From positions 1-34,019 of the forward strand of contig CANIZL010000075.1 of assembly GCA_947471985.1 (NCBI GenBank): 34,019 nt of DNA, given 5' to 3'. Positions 17,214 through 25,599 of this stretch are shown one piece after another. Origin of the DNA: Verrucomicrobiota bacterium (GTDB lineage Bacteria > Verrucomicrobiota > Verrucomicrobiia > Limisphaerales > UBA9464). A model generated the notes under the pieces. That model saw only the letters and a list, made by a program, of their open reading frames with translations, was not told the origin of the DNA and made no database searches. How positions within the stretch are numbered: position 1 is the first letter of the stretch; each line of letters opens with the position of its first letter. The translations under genes and the position numbers were made by a program.

Positions 17214-18161
17214 CTAACGCGCATGAATACCCGTCGCCGGCAGCTCTTCGCGAATCAGCAATCGCTGTCCCATCTTGATCGGGGAACCGGCGACCGCCTC
17301 CGGGCACAAGCGGTAACCGGGTGGCGCGAACACGATAATGGTGGAGCCGTGTTCAAACCATCCCATTTCCTCTCCGCGCACCACGGGAATGCTGCAGGGA
17401 AATTCGTTCGGTCCCGGCCAGCGGAGATGCAGGAGCACGTCCAGGAAATGCAGCCGGATCGAAGCCACGAGGACGGCGGCCACCGGTACCAGCGCCAGCG
17501 GTTGCCCGTTCGGCAGTCGCAGGCGAATGACGGCCCGTTCGTTTCGACAAAACAGTTGTTGCACCCGTTTCAGGGCGATGGGATTTACGTTCCACGTATC
17601 GCCACTCCGGTAGGTGACGTGTTCCACGACGGCATTCTCCGGGGAATGAAACCGGTGATACATGGCCGAGGTGAGGCGCAGGGTGGCAAAGGTGCCATTT
17701 TGGAACGGCTTGGCGGCCTGCGGATCCCCGAAGAGTTCACTGATTGTATAGGGAAAGCCCTTCGCCTGGAAAACCTGCTCGCCTTCCACGGCTCCGCAGG
17801 CGCCCAGAATTCCATCGCACGGGCTGACCAGGACCTCCGGGTCGGGGTCGAGGGGACGGGCTCCTGGTTTCAATTCGCGGGTAAAGCATTCCCGGAGGCT
17901 CGAGAACCGCTGTTGACGGGCCTCACTCAAGTCCAGATCGGTAAACAGGCGCCAGAGGGCGATCGAGATTCGGGTCAAGCCCGGGCTCTGAATCCCACTA
18001 TACCAACCCATCCAACGGGTCACCAGCTGGCGCGGAATGCGGTTCGTCAGCAGAAAATTCAAATCCTCATTCAACAACAGCCGGTCCCGCCAACGGGTCA
18101 CGGCTCTCCGAGCCGGGGAACTGCCGGCTGTGAGATGGCCTTCGGTGCACTTTGATTTCAT
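17214..18161 (-). CDS. psd: Phosphatidylserine decarboxylase
   Basis: The enzyme converts phosphatidylserine to phosphatidylethanolamine at the inner membrane, using a pyruvoyl group made by self-cleavage. From the ATG at 18161 the product has 315 aa, the family's usual size. Seen: the SLRECFTRELKPGARPL block, SPCDG with the catalytic Asp (about D116), MYHRFHSP with the conserved His (about H169), and FEHGST, in which cleavage before Ser273 yields the beta chain and the pyruvoyl-bearing alpha chain. The usual LGST is here HGST. The frame is open upstream to 18332 but that part is antisense to the aminotransferase. The start codon overlaps that of the divergent aminotransferase gene (shared CATG), so promoters must lie inside the neighbouring coding sequences, or one start is further in. 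Confidence 0.92.
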   Translation of the reverse strand: MKSKCTEGHLTAGSSPARRAVTRWRDRLLLNEDLNFLLTNRIPRQLVTRWMGWYSGIQSPGLTRISIALWRLFTDLDLSEARQQRFSSLRECFTRELKPGARPLDPDPEVLVSPCDGILGACGAVEGEQVFQAKGFPYTISELFGDPQAAKPFQNGTFATLRLTSAMYHRFHSPENAVVEHVTYRSGDTWNVNPIALKRVQQLFCRNERAVIRLRLPNGQPLALVPVAAVLVASIRLHFLDVLLHLRWPGPNEFPCSIPVVRGEEMGWFEHGSTIIVFAPPGYRLCPEAVAGSPIKMGQRLLIREELPATGIHAR

Positions 18162-19815
18162 GAATATTTCGCTAAGCTCAGCCCTGTGGGGCGCTCCGGC
18201 GTTGACGATGGCCCTCCACCTGGCCTGGCGCCGGCTGGAACTCTCCTTCGCCAAACATCGCTCCCTGACCGGGCATTCCCGGATGGCCAAGCGACTGGCC
18301 GCGCTCCTGCCCGGGTATTCGTACGACGACACCCAATTCTTCGCAGCGGACGACGCGCCGGACGCGATTCAAAGCCAGCGACGGGAAGCATTCTCGCGAC
18401 TGAGCGGCCTGTTCGCCCGACGTCACCCCAAATCCATAGCCCAATCTGCGGTCGCCGCGGAGCGGATTTCCGACGTTCAATTCACGCGATCCTACCGGGT
18501 GCCATTTCAATTCAGCCGGAAGGTTCGGGAAGAATTGAAGTTCGGGAGCTTTCTTTCGGAGAGCGACGGCGTTCGGGTGACCGATCTGGATGGCTGCCAA
18601 TTTTATGATTTGACCGGGGCGTACGGGGTGAACGTCATGGGCTATGATTTCTATAAGACCTGTCTGGAGGAGGCGTTTGAACGCGCCAAATCCCTCGGAC
18701 CGGTGCTGGGCAGTTATCATCCCTGTGTCGCTTGGAACGCCGAGCGCCTGTGCCGGATATCCGGGTTGGACGAGGTTTCCTTCCACATGTCCGGTACCGA
18801 AGCCGTGATGCAGGCGGTGCGACTGGCCCGGTACCATACCCGTAAACGGTACGTCGTCCGCTTTTGTGGGGCCTACCACGGTTGGTGGGACGACGTTCAG
18901 CCCGGGCCGGGGAATCCCATGCCGCCCGGAGCCACCTATACGCTGGCCGAGATGAGCGCGGCGACGTTGACGGTTTTGCGGAAGCGCCGCGATATTGCCT
19001 GTGTTCTGGTCAATCCCTTGCAGGCCTTGCACCCGAACTCGGCCGCACCCGGTGATTCGACGTTGGTCGACAGCAGCCGCCGCGCCGGCTTTGATCGCCG
19101 GGCCTACACCGCCTGGCTGCAGGAGCTGAAAGAGGTCTGCCAAAGCCGGGGCATCGTGCTGATTTTTGACGAGGTGTTTCTCGGTTTTCGTTTGGCCCCC
19201 GGTGGCGCCCAGGAGTATTTCGGCGTGCGCGCGGATCTGGTGACCTATGGCAAGACCTTGGGCGGTGGTCTGCCGGTGGGGGTCGTTTGCGGTCGGAAGG
19301 ACCTCATGAAGCGGTATCGCGAGGATCGGCCGGCCGACATCTGCTTCGCCCGGGGAACCTTCAATTCCCATCCCTATGTCATGGCGGCCATGCAGGTCTT
19401 CCTGGAACGATTGGATTCGGCATCGATTCGCAGCCTCTACCACGGCCTTGAGGACCGATGGAACCAACGGGCCGCCGGGTTGAACCGACGCCTCGACGAC
19501 GCGGGACTCCCGGTGCAGGTGGTCAACTTCTCCACGATCTGGACCTTCACCTATTCCCAGCCGTCCCGGTATAATTGGATGTTTCAGTTTTATCTGCGGG
19601 CGGAAGGTCTGGCCCTGAGTTGGATCGGTTCCGGTCGCCTGATCTTCAGTTTGAATTATTCCGATCACGACTTTGAGGCGGTGGCGACGCGGATCCTCCA
19701 AGCGGCCGCCGCAATGAAGCGCGACGGCTGGTGGTGGAACTCGCCGTCGCTCACCAACAAGTCCATCCGGCGCCGAATCCTGCGCGAAGTGATCCGGCAC
19801 CGAATCGCGGGTTAA
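18160..19815 (+). CDS. Class III PLP-dependent aminotransferase (glutamate-1-semialdehyde aminomutase-like)
   Basis: The product has 551 aa from the ATG at 18160; an ATG at 18208 is an alternative. The first 110 residues are an extension with a hydrophobic/basic start, absent from ordinary glutamate-1-semialdehyde aminomutases of about 430 aa. The PLP fold follows: SFHMSGTEAVMQAVRLAR, the GAYHGWWD motif, IFDEVFLGFR (Asp337 for the pyridine nitrogen) and TYGKTLGGGLPVG with the Schiff-base Lys365. FARGTFNSHPYVMAA matches the family 'GT---NP' region. The heme pathway role is unlikely given the extension and context; transfer of an amino group to a lipid-linked or polyketide-like aldehyde or ketone is inference. 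Its stop overlaps the stop of the DUF962 gene on the other strand. Confidence 0.88.
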   Translation: MNISLSSALWGAPALTMALHLAWRRLELSFAKHRSLTGHSRMAKRLAALLPGYSYDDTQFFAADDAPDAIQSQRREAFSRLSGLFARRHPKSIAQSAVAAERISDVQFTRSYRVPFQFSRKVREELKFGSFLSESDGVRVTDLDGCQFYDLTGAYGVNVMGYDFYKTCLEEAFERAKSLGPVLGSYHPCVAWNAERLCRISGLDEVSFHMSGTEAVMQAVRLARYHTRKRYVVRFCGAYHGWWDDVQPGPGNPMPPGATYTLAEMSAATLTVLRKRRDIACVLVNPLQALHPNSAAPGDSTLVDSSRRAGFDRRAYTAWLQELKEVCQSRGIVLIFDEVFLGFRLAPGGAQEYFGVRADLVTYGKTLGGGLPVGVVCGRKDLMKRYREDRPADICFARGTFNSHPYVMAAMQVFLERLDSASIRSLYHGLEDRWNQRAAGLNRRLDDAGLPVQVVNFSTIWTFTYSQPSRYNWMFQFYLRAEGLALSWIGSGRLIFSLNYSDHDFEAVATRILQAAAAMKRDGWWWNSPSLTNKSIRRRILREVIRHRIAG

Positions 19816-20420
19816 TGATTCTTAACGTCGAGCATTCTATCGATCATTTCGCCCCGGCAGAGGTGGAGCGGAGAGCGCCAGTACAACAGAATGTCGTGGA
19901 AGGGATCCGTGATGATCTTGGCCATCCAGGTCAACCCGGTCTGAACGTTCTGCAGGAAGAACAAATGAATGGTGCGAAAGACGAGTCCCCCCAGACCAAT
20001 CCACAGCCAAACCCAACCGAGGTTGTGCAGGTAACCGTCGATTCCCGTCGACCGGGCCATCAGTCCCAGGAGAGATGAGTCGACCAGCAGGACCGCGGGA
20101 GCCAGGGCCCACAGCGACATCAGGACCACCTTTCGGCGAAGATTGTAGCCCACCTTGATGTCCTCCTTGTGTTCGTGGGTCGCGTCATTGACGTGATCGT
20201 ATCCGCGGGGTTCGAAAAAGAAGTGGCCGGCCTGACGACTGGTCATCGAAATTCCCCACGCGAGCAGGGCCGCGAGGGCGGGATCAAACCACAAGAGTGC
20301 ATAGGCGACGAGAAAGGTCGCGGCGCTCAGCAGATGGAGCGACTGATTGATCCGGCTATGATGATAGTAGCGATGGTCATCCCAACGCTGAATGCGAAGT
20401 GTCTCCAGGAATGAGTTCAT
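19812..20420 (-). CDS. Mpo1-like (DUF962) multi-pass membrane protein
   Basis: The 202-aa product has about four hydrophobic segments and the spaced motif pattern of the DUF962/Mpo1 family: YYHHSRINQSLHLL (His20/21, Asn25, His29) and SRQAGHFFFEP (Gln63, Gly65, His66, Glu70). Yeast Mpo1 is an iron-dependent dioxygenase that oxidises 2-hydroxy fatty acids in the alpha-oxidation of phytosphingosine. A role in hydroxy-fatty-acid or sphingoid-like lipid turnover is suggested here by family and by the lipid neighbours. Additional His (GYDHVN, ATHEHKED) could be metal ligands. It converges with the aminotransferase gene, the two stop codons overlapping in TTAA. Confidence 0.72.
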   Translation of the reverse strand: MNSFLETLRIQRWDDHRYYHHSRINQSLHLLSAATFLVAYALLWFDPALAALLAWGISMTSRQAGHFFFEPRGYDHVNDATHEHKEDIKVGYNLRRKVVLMSLWALAPAVLLVDSSLLGLMARSTGIDGYLHNLGWVWLWIGLGGLVFRTIHLFFLQNVQTGLTWMAKIITDPFHDILLYWRSPLHLCRGEMIDRMLDVKNH

Positions 20421-20478
20421 GTGGATTTAGTGCCTATTAGATAGTGTATCAGAAGCCGGGGCGCAGGATCTGGAGAAA

Positions 20479-21870
20479 TTGCTTCAATTCGGTCGCTCAA
20501 CGGTGACAATCCGGTTAAAGCCGGAGTTGCCGCCAAATTGTAATCCTTTTGCCACGGATTTCTCACTCTGGGGCGATATCTCCCGGGGCGTGCAGCCAAT
20601 TGTTGTCTCCCCCAATATCGGGCAGGGTTTGACGTCCACGTCGGCTTTGCGGATCGCGGTGGTCACCGAAACGTATCCCCCGGAAGTCAACGGCGTCGCG
20701 CGCACCGTGGCGCAGGTGGTCCATGGGTTGATCGCCCGCGGGCACGTGGTTGAATTGATCCGGCCCCGGCAGGGACTCAACGATATTCCCCGGGTGGAGC
20801 CTCAATTGACGGAGGTGTTGGCCCATGGAATCCCCATCCCGCGCTATCCTGGATTGCGAGTGGGCGTGCCGTCGGGCCGACGGCTCCGCCGGTTGTGGGA
20901 GTTGCGACGTCCGAGTGTGGTGCATATCGCCACGGAGGGTCCCTTGGGCTGGTCGGCTCTGCAGGCGGCGCGGCGTCTCGGTTTGCCGGTGGTGTCCGAG
21001 TTCCGGACCAATTTTCATGCCTACACCCAGTATTATGGGATTGGCTGGGTCGAGGGGTTGATTAAACGCTATCTGCGCCGATTCCACAATCTCACCGCGA
21101 CCACGATGGTTCCCACCAGTGGTCTGGCGAGGGAGTTGCAAAAGAGCGGATTTGAGCGCTTGGAAGTGGTGCCGCGGGGAGTGGACGTGGACCTGTTCCA
21201 TCCCGGTCATCGGAGCGAAGCGCTGCGACAGCAATGGGGCGCGAGGCCGGAGACGTTGGTGGCCTTGAGCGTCGGTCGCCTTGCTCCTGAGAAGAACCTC
21301 GAACTGCTGCAGTCGTCCTATCAGGCGATGCGCGTGGCGAATCCTGATGCCAAGCTCGTGGTGGTTGGTGACGGGCCGGCCCGGCGGAGTTTTCAGGCGG
21401 CCTTGCCTGAAGCGGTCTTCGCGGGAATGCGAACTGGAGCTGAGCTTTCCGCCCATGTTGCTTCGGCGGATCTTCTGTTGTTCCCGAGTGTGACCGAAAC
21501 CTACGGCAATGTTACGCCCGAGGCGATGGCCAGCGGACTGGCAATTGTGGCCTACGATTACGCTGCCGCGCGGGAGCTGGTGGAGCCCGGAGTTTCCGGT
21601 TGGCTGGCCCCGTTGGGGGACGCGGCCCAATTCAAGGCGTTGGCGAGCCGGGCAGCCAATGCCGTGGGAGAAGTTCGCCAGGCCGGTCAACGGGCTCGGG
21701 CGGCTGTGACCGCGCAGGGTTGGGGTCGCATTATCGGTGAGATTGAGTGTCACTACCGGACCGCCATCGAAGCCGCCTCGGAGCGGAATCAGCACCGTCT
21801 GTCGCCGACGGGAAGTCCAAACGGTCCGATCTCGGCGGAGGAACTCGGCTTACGACTGCCCAGCGCGTAA
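20479..21870 (+). CDS. GT4-family glycosyltransferase (candidate diacylglycerol glycosyltransferase)
   Basis: The 463-aa frame starts at a TTG at 20479, preceded by GGAG at good spacing. TTG codons at 20629 and 20647 are later candidates closer to the conserved start. The GT-B fold begins with ALRIAVVTETYPPEVNGVART (about 56-77), continues with FRTNFHAYTQYYG, a nucleotide-sugar site (VGRLAPEKNLELL), and the retaining-GT motif E340-x7-E348 in VTETYGNVTPEAMASG. It is closest in pattern to MgtA/SqdX/Agt-type transferases that put mannose, glucose or sulfoquinovose on diacylglycerol. Given a PlcP-like phospholipase C 6 kb away, glycolipid synthesis from released diacylglycerol is a consistent role; another acceptor, such as a lipid-linked glycan, is possible. 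The sugar donor cannot be read. Confidence 0.85.
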   Translation: MLQFGRSTVTIRLKPELPPNCNPFATDFSLWGDISRGVQPIVVSPNIGQGLTSTSALRIAVVTETYPPEVNGVARTVAQVVHGLIARGHVVELIRPRQGLNDIPRVEPQLTEVLAHGIPIPRYPGLRVGVPSGRRLRRLWELRRPSVVHIATEGPLGWSALQAARRLGLPVVSEFRTNFHAYTQYYGIGWVEGLIKRYLRRFHNLTATTMVPTSGLARELQKSGFERLEVVPRGVDVDLFHPGHRSEALRQQWGARPETLVALSVGRLAPEKNLELLQSSYQAMRVANPDAKLVVVGDGPARRSFQAALPEAVFAGMRTGAELSAHVASADLLLFPSVTETYGNVTPEAMASGLAIVAYDYAAARELVEPGVSGWLAPLGDAAQFKALASRAANAVGEVRQAGQRARAAVTAQGWGRIIGEIECHYRTAIEAASERNQHRLSPTGSPNGPISAEELGLRLPSA

Positions 21871-22067
21871 CCGGTGGCGCAAGCCCCGGGGAGTCATGAA
21901 ACGATGAACCCGGATCGTGCGCATGGGAGTCGCGATGCCAGACCGCTGACGTCCTCGTCGGCGAGTACTCGCGGTTTTGGGTAAGCGGCCCGGAACCAGC
22001 CAGGTAATCCATGCCGCTCCCAACTTGGTGCTGTTTCGCGGGCTCGCGGGTTGAATGAGGACGCGTT

Positions 22068-23960
22068 TCAGGACGGAATGAACTCGCGGGCGAGCGACAG
22101 GGAGCGGAGCATCGAGGTCTTCTTGTTCTGATGGGATTCCATCAGCCGCAGGATCCGGTCGAGCGTGCGCACAGCGGCGACCTGTTCGGGTCCCTTGTTC
22201 AGCATCACACATTCGGCGCGGACTCCCATCGCGGCGTCGGTGACCTCGGCCCGTGATGGCATCCCGTCCCGAGCCAAACTTTCGAGCACCTGTGTGGCCC
22301 AAATGACCGGGACATGGGCGGCTTCGCAAACCCAGAGGATTTCTTCCTGGAGCTCGGCCAACCTCTCGTAGCCGCACTCCACGGCCAGATCTCCCCGGGC
22401 GATCATCACGCCGGTATGGGGGCTTTGCATCGCCGCGAGGAGGAGGTTCGGAAGTTGCTCGAAGGCTTGCCGGGTTTCGATCTTGAGCACGATGCCGACC
22501 CGGGTCGCCCTCAATCGGTGAAGCTCGCCCTGCAGCTTCCTGACGTCGGCGGGTGTCTGGACAAAGGAGTATCCCACGAGATCAGCATGTGGGGCTATGC
22601 CCTCGAGGTCCTGGATGTCCTTGGGTGTCAAAGCGGGCAATCGAAGGCGGCTGTCCGGAAAATTAATGCCCTTGTCGGCCCAAAGCTTTTCACCCTTGGC
22701 CCGGGCTTGGGTGATCCGCACGGTCAGCCGTTGTTTTTCAACGCACTCGATCACTCCGCCGATCTTTCCGTCATCGAACCAGATCTGCTCGTCCGGCTTC
22801 ACATCGGAAAAGATCTCCGGGGCGGTGCACCCAATGCGGCCGGGACGCAGGGCACCGCCTCTTGAATCAACCGTCGGCGGGCGCCCAGGTTTGAGCGAGC
22901 GTGTGATCAGGAGTTGATCGCCCGGTTTGAGCACGATGCACTGCTCGGACTCGGGCAGCTGGCCGACGCTGGCTGGCTCCACCAGGCGCTCCTTGTCGGA
23001 CTTCGTTTTCGACCGGCCCGCCAATCTGATTCGAGTGCCCGTGTGGAGGAATGCCGTTCGGGAGCATTCCACCCAGAACGAACCGTCTTCTTTGCCAACC
23101 ACTGCCAGAGTTCGTTCCTTCTCCCGCGTATCCTGAAAGACCAACTCATCGCCCACCCGAATGCGTTTGAGCCAATTGGCAGGCATCGGGATTTCGGCAA
23201 TCGCAGGATCGGGCGCCGGCATCGGCTGCTCCGCGGGTGTCAACCTAGCGCGGGCCGGCGCGGTGACTCTCCCCAACAGGTCGCGCTTTGGCTTCAGCTT
23301 GATCACGGATTCGACCGCTTCGATGGGCCCCGTTCGGATCTTCGGGCCGCCCAGATCAAATAGAACCCGGCAATTACGCCCGGTCGCGGCTTCGGCTTGG
23401 CGGAGATTTTCGACCATGCGTGTCCAAGCCTCCAGGGTGTCGTGGGCGCAATTGATCCGCACACAGTCGGTGCCCGCCTCCAGAAGTTGGTCCAGGATCC
23501 CGGGCTGGGTTGCGGCTTCCGGAGGCAACGTCGCCATGATCCTTACGAAGCGGGGCGCGGGCTTTCTTCCGAGCACCTGTTCGGTGTGCTCCTTGAGCAG
23601 GGATCGGCCTTCCTGGAAATTCAGATGTGCGACCTCGCGGCCGGACGGCTTCACTTTGCGAAGCAGCTTCTGCAGGATGTCCCGCACCGAAGTGACCGTC
23701 GCCAAGACGTGCGCTTCCGACCGTCCCAGCGAGGAAAGTCCGACCGAGGACAATCCGTCCTGCAAACCCCGAAGTTCATGTCTCCGCAGCGCGATATAGT
23801 GAATCAGGTTGCGGGCGCTGGGAATCTGGGTGGGATCCACCCGCTTCAAGGCCTTGGCCGCCCTCCGTTCGGATTCGATCAGGTCAGCCTGCAGCGTCTC
23901 AATCTGTCTGAGTAGAAGTTCGAGGACGGAATTTGTCCAAGCAGGAGTAGCACGCATCAA
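22068..23960 (-). CDS. Atypical pyruvate kinase family protein
   Basis: Pyruvate kinase makes ATP and pyruvate from phosphoenolpyruvate. This 630-aa protein has a 135-residue N-terminal helical extension, then the barrel: RINCAHD (R168, N170), DLGGPKIRTG (202-211), a long B-domain insertion of about 180 residues, FDDGKIGG, KIETRQAFEQL with the catalytic Lys, MIARGDLAVE, and WATQVLESLARDGMPSRAEVTDAA. It ends soon after MLNKGPEQ, so the usual C-terminal regulatory domain is missing. Two potassium ligands are replaced (Ser to Ala172, Thr to Leu203), and the residue normally Glu in GPEIRT is Lys, as in potassium-independent enzymes. Catalytic residues appear intact, but the real reaction and regulation are uncertain. 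The gene converges with the glycosyltransferase, 197 bp apart. Confidence 0.85.
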   Translation of the reverse strand: MMRATPAWTNSVLELLLRQIETLQADLIESERRAAKALKRVDPTQIPSARNLIHYIALRRHELRGLQDGLSSVGLSSLGRSEAHVLATVTSVRDILQKLLRKVKPSGREVAHLNFQEGRSLLKEHTEQVLGRKPAPRFVRIMATLPPEAATQPGILDQLLEAGTDCVRINCAHDTLEAWTRMVENLRQAEAATGRNCRVLFDLGGPKIRTGPIEAVESVIKLKPKRDLLGRVTAPARARLTPAEQPMPAPDPAIAEIPMPANWLKRIRVGDELVFQDTREKERTLAVVGKEDGSFWVECSRTAFLHTGTRIRLAGRSKTKSDKERLVEPASVGQLPESEQCIVLKPGDQLLITRSLKPGRPPTVDSRGGALRPGRIGCTAPEIFSDVKPDEQIWFDDGKIGGVIECVEKQRLTVRITQARAKGEKLWADKGINFPDSRLRLPALTPKDIQDLEGIAPHADLVGYSFVQTPADVRKLQGELHRLRATRVGIVLKIETRQAFEQLPNLLLAAMQSPHTGVMIARGDLAVECGYERLAELQEEILWVCEAAHVPVIWATQVLESLARDGMPSRAEVTDAAMGVRAECVMLNKGPEQVAAVRTLDRILRLMESHQNKKTSMLRSLSLAREFIPS

Positions 23961-24593
23961 TGGCTTTATGATGCGCCCGGGTCGCCTTGGGACGAGGTCT
24001 GCTTTTGTGATTTTCCTGTGACTTAATGCGAGAAGGGCTGGGCCGGGGAAGTCGGCCGGGGTGGGGTCCAGTTGGACAATCCGACCTTCGAGTCGCGGAA
24101 GGGTGGTTAAGTGATTGACGGCACCTGACCCGAAATCTCGTTGATAACGAGGGACCTATGTCTACCCCTCTGTCCCATAGAGGACGAGTCGGCCCTGCTG
24201 AAGATCCCACTTACTCCCCAATTGCCCTCCTTTGGCCTGCATTTTCGGTGCGAGGGATACAATAGGGGACACAAAATCCTGGGCGCCCCTGAAGCGTACG
24301 GAGAATTGCGGTTTCCGGGGTTAATCCGGAGTCTTGAGGCTTCCTTGCTGCTGCCGTTCGATGACCGGGGAATCCTGACCCACCGCTCGATTCAACGATG
24401 TTGGCCGAACGCTAGAATCGGCGATCATCGCCATGGACGCAGAGGGAGCCTGCGTTTCGAGTCGGACGTTGACGAAGAACTCGGACTGGCCCGTAGCCAG
24501 CCTGATTCGATCCATGACCCTACCGCAACTGCACCGGAAGGAGGGGGTTGCTGCGGGTTGCCTGGCCATTACCGTTCTCAGGGAAGGGACATC
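23961..24593. other. Intergenic region upstream of the toxin-antitoxin pair
   Basis: About 630 bp between divergent genes. The only clear structure is a perfect short dyad, CTCGTT-gat-AACGAG, at 24137-24151, which could be an operator. The antitoxin frame is open back to 24141, but the upstream part has no family-like content and lacks a ribosome-binding site, so I do not include it. Confidence 0.4.
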
Positions 24594-24815
24594 ATGTCAG
24601 ATCTGGAAATTCAACAGCTTGAAAGCCAGTTGCCCGCGATCTCCGGTGCCGCGTTTGCGGAGGCGCGTCAGCGGGCGCTGGCCTCGGGCCTGAGCGTGTT
24701 GCAATCACAGGATGGCGCAATCTACGAGGTGTTTCCTGACGGCCATCGGGTGATCGTGAAACAGATCGAGCCGCCGAGCCATTTCGATTCCGGGCGCATC
24801 TTCAGCCTCTGGTGA
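24594..24815 (+). CDS. Small antitoxin-like protein of a zeta-type toxin-antitoxin pair
   Basis: The product has 73 aa from the ATG at 24594, which has a strong GGAAGG ribosome-binding site six bases upstream. It is acidic-to-neutral, with an N-terminal helix (EIQQLESQLPAISGAAFAEARQRALASG) and a short beta-like end (GAIYEVFPDGHRVIVKQIEPP). It overlaps the toxin gene by 3 bp (GTGA), typical of translationally coupled antitoxin-toxin pairs. It is not the classic three-helix epsilon antitoxin; small proteins of this size and ending commonly precede chromosomal zeta-like toxins. The role as antitoxin is inferred from position. Confidence 0.7.
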   Translation: MSDLEIQQLESQLPAISGAAFAEARQRALASGLSVLQSQDGAIYEVFPDGHRVIVKQIEPPSHFDSGRIFSLW

Positions 24816-25599
24816 GCGCAACGACGCCACGAGTTCGCATGTTTGCCGGCCCCAATGGGTCCGGCAAAAGCACCCTCAAGGACTATCTGCCAGCTGCCCT
24901 GTTGGGCGTCTACCTGAACCCGGATGAAATCGAGAAGGAGGTTCGCCGCCGGGGCTTTCTGGCTTTCTCGGAGTATGGGGTGACGACGACGGAGATTGAA
25001 GTACTGGAGTTCTTCCGCATCTCCGAACTTCTGGCAAAGGCGGGTTTGGCGGAGGCGTTTCAAACTTTGGCATTCGCAGATGGGCGGCTCGATTTCACCC
25101 GGGTGAAGATTGATTCCTACCTGGCGTCGGTAGCGACGGATTTCCTCCGGCAGCGGCTTCTGATTCAAAGAAGCACCTTCACGTTTGAAACGGTGATGTC
25201 GCACCCCGGGAAGGTGGCGCTGCTGACGCAGGCTCAGGCAGCAGGGTACCGGACCTATCTGTACTTCGTGGCGACTGACGATCCGGCGATCAATATCTCG
25301 CGGGTTAAAAACCGTGTGACTCTGGGGGGGGGCATTCGGTTCCAGAGGAACTGATCGTGAAGCGCTACTATCGGTCCCTTGAACTTTTGATGGAAGCAAT
25401 CCGGCACTCCAACCGCGCTTACGTCTTCGACAACTCCGGTGACAACGTTGATCGGAGCCACACGTGGCTCGCAGAGATCACTGATGGACGAATCCTGGAA
25501 TTGATGACCGATTGGATCCCTGCCTGGTTCAAGCGGTCGGTCTTGGACAAAATTCCAATACGGCCGCGCCCCGAGATTGATTCATTGTCGCAGTCATGA
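24812..25599 (+). pseudogene. Zeta-toxin-family kinase, frameshifted at a nine-G run
   Basis: Zeta toxins phosphorylate UDP-N-acetylglucosamine and block cell wall synthesis. The frame starts with GTG at 24812 and shows the Walker A motif AGPNGSGKST (residues 12-21), NPDEIEKE, STFTFETVMSHPGK and YLYFVATDDPAINISRVKNRV. It ends early at 25352-25354 after GGGIRFQRN. If the run of nine G at 25324-25332 were two shorter (or one longer), the frame would read LGGHSVPEELIVKRYYRSLELL and continue to 25599, restoring the conserved 'GGH-VPE--I--RY-RSL' C-terminal block. So this is either a phase-variable off state, an inactivated toxin, or a homopolymer error. The second segment could also be read from 25357 as a separate ORF, but it is plainly the toxin's C-terminus. 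Confidence 0.85.

Noticed and set aside
17124..18155. 343-codon open frame on the plus strand
   Set aside because: Antisense to phosphatidylserine decarboxylase, whose catalytic motifs are intact.
18178..19800. 540-codon open frame on the minus strand
   Set aside because: Antisense to the aminotransferase, which has clear PLP motifs; the minus frame has none.
20563..21795. 410-codon open frame on the minus strand
   Set aside because: Antisense to the GT4 glycosyltransferase; no domain.
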